Assembly: GCA_937896305.1 (NCBI GenBank)
Contig: CALBND010000029.1
Coordinates: 1-6,418 of the forward strand
DNA length: 6,418 nt
Reading direction: 5' to 3'
From: an uncultured Actinomycetes bacterium
GTDB taxonomy: Bacteria; Actinomycetota; Actinomycetes; S36-B12; UBA5976
Shown here: piece after piece, positions 5,820 to 6,418 of the stretch
Layout of the letters: the number at the start of each line of letters is the position of its first letter
How positions within the stretch are numbered: the stretch's first letter is position 1
Notes under the pieces: generated by a model
What the model saw: only the letters and a program-made list of their open reading frames with translations
Database searches by the model: none
What the model was told of the DNA's origin: nothing
Position numbers and translations under genes: made by a program

Positions 5820-6418
5820 ATGTTTAATGTTTCAAATCTTGCTTATCAAATTGGTTGGGTTTTAGTAAAAAGATTACAAGCCAAATTATCTAGAAAGTTA
5901 TTTAATTTTATTGCTGACTATTCTTATAAAAAAGACATCAAGGGTGTTCAACTATTAAGAGCTAATTTAAGATTTGTATTGGATCTAAGCAAAGATTCTC
6001 TTGAACTAGAAACAATCGTAAAAGCAGGAATGCGAAGCTATTTAAGATATTGGGAAGAAGTCTTTCGTTTAAGTAACTGGCAAAAAATAGACATAGATAA
6101 TGTGATAAAAGTTAAAGGTCTTGAAAATTTAACAAAAGCTCAAACCAGTGATTTAACAGTTGTCACAGCCACAGCCCACATGGGAAATTGGGATGCTTGT
6201 GGATTCTGGTACACCAGTAAATATGGGGAAATCACCACAGTTGCAGAAAGATTAGAACCTGAATCAGTTTATAAAAAATTTGTGGAATTTAGAAATTCTT
6301 TCGGAATTGAAGTTATTCCCACCAAAGGGCAAACAGATATTTTTATGAAACTAATTAGAAGATCTAAAGAAAAAAGAATGATTGCACTAGTTGCTGATAG
6401 AGATATCACAAAAAATGG
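5820..6418 (+). CDS. LpxL/PatA-type lipid acyltransferase, 3' end outside the window
   Basis: The first 199 codons of an open frame running off the right edge; the family is usually about 300 residues, so roughly two thirds is present. The catalytic His-x4-Asp motif is AHMGNWD (119-125; His120, Asp125), followed by the family-typical AERLEPE (142-148) and VADRD (191-195). A hydrophobic/basic N-terminus suggests attachment to the inner face of the membrane. In mycobacteria the gene after pgsA1 is PatA, which transfers an acyl chain to the mannose of phosphatidylinositol mannoside; the same role is likely here from position and motifs. The plain homologue name is lauroyl/myristoyl (HtrB-like) acyltransferase, but lipid A is not expected in an actinobacterium. 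The start is supported by the ribosome-binding site at 5807-5812. Confidence 0.9.
   Translation, partial: MFNVSNLAYQIGWVLVKRLQAKLSRKLFNFIADYSYKKDIKGVQLLRANLRFVLDLSKDSLELETIVKAGMRSYLRYWEEVFRLSNWQKIDIDNVIKVKGLENLTKAQTSDLTVVTATAHMGNWDACGFWYTSKYGEITTVAERLEPESVYKKFVEFRNSFGIEVIPTKGQTDIFMKLIRRSKEKRMIALVADRDITKN

Overview
This window looks like part of an A+T-rich actinobacterial chromosome. The strongest clue is gene order: thrS, a HIT-domain protein, a CDP-alcohol phosphatidyltransferase and an LpxL/PatA-type acyltransferase, with a PGPGW-type membrane protein upstream. This is the conserved actinobacterial block that in mycobacteria runs thrS - Ap4A phosphorylase - pgsA1 - patA - pimA. The clearly A+T-rich base composition, very short gaps and overlapping genes would suit a small-genome planktonic actinobacterium of the Nanopelagicales (acI) or Actinomarina type. 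That placement is inference from memory, not a search result.

Layout. A tRNA-Gly(GCC) lies at the left edge on the minus strand and loses its 3' end to the window boundary. All protein genes are on the plus strand. After a 134-base gap holding a long bulged hairpin comes a compact pabB-like gene (aminodeoxychorismate synthase component I, 205-1236), then a small three-helix membrane protein of the PGPGW family (1286-1639). A 137-base gap at 1640-1776 carries two stem-loops and leads into a formyltransferase-family gene (1777-2655) that is not a normal Met-tRNA formyltransferase. Then follow thrS (2676-4664), a HIT hydrolase/phosphorylase (4665-5189), a phosphatidylinositol-phosphate synthase (5189-5794) and the first 199 codons of a PatA-like acyltransferase (5820 to the right edge).

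How the genes fit together. thrS, the HIT gene and pgsA touch or overlap at their ends, so they are almost certainly cotranscribed and translationally coupled. pgsA and the acyltransferase supply consecutive parts of phosphatidylinositol mannoside synthesis: the lipid head-group step and a later acylation; the pimA mannosyltransferase would be expected just beyond the window. PabB belongs to folate synthesis, and the formyltransferase would draw formyl groups from the same folate pool, but a functional link between them is only a suggestion.

Most of the window is ordinary conserved actinobacterial sequence. The parts worth a second look are the formyltransferase (with a replaced catalytic Asn), its structured leader in which a hairpin separates the only Shine-Dalgarno-like sequence from the start codon, and the 18-bp hairpin in front of pabB. 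I found no CRISPR array, insertion sequence, phage gene or defence system.
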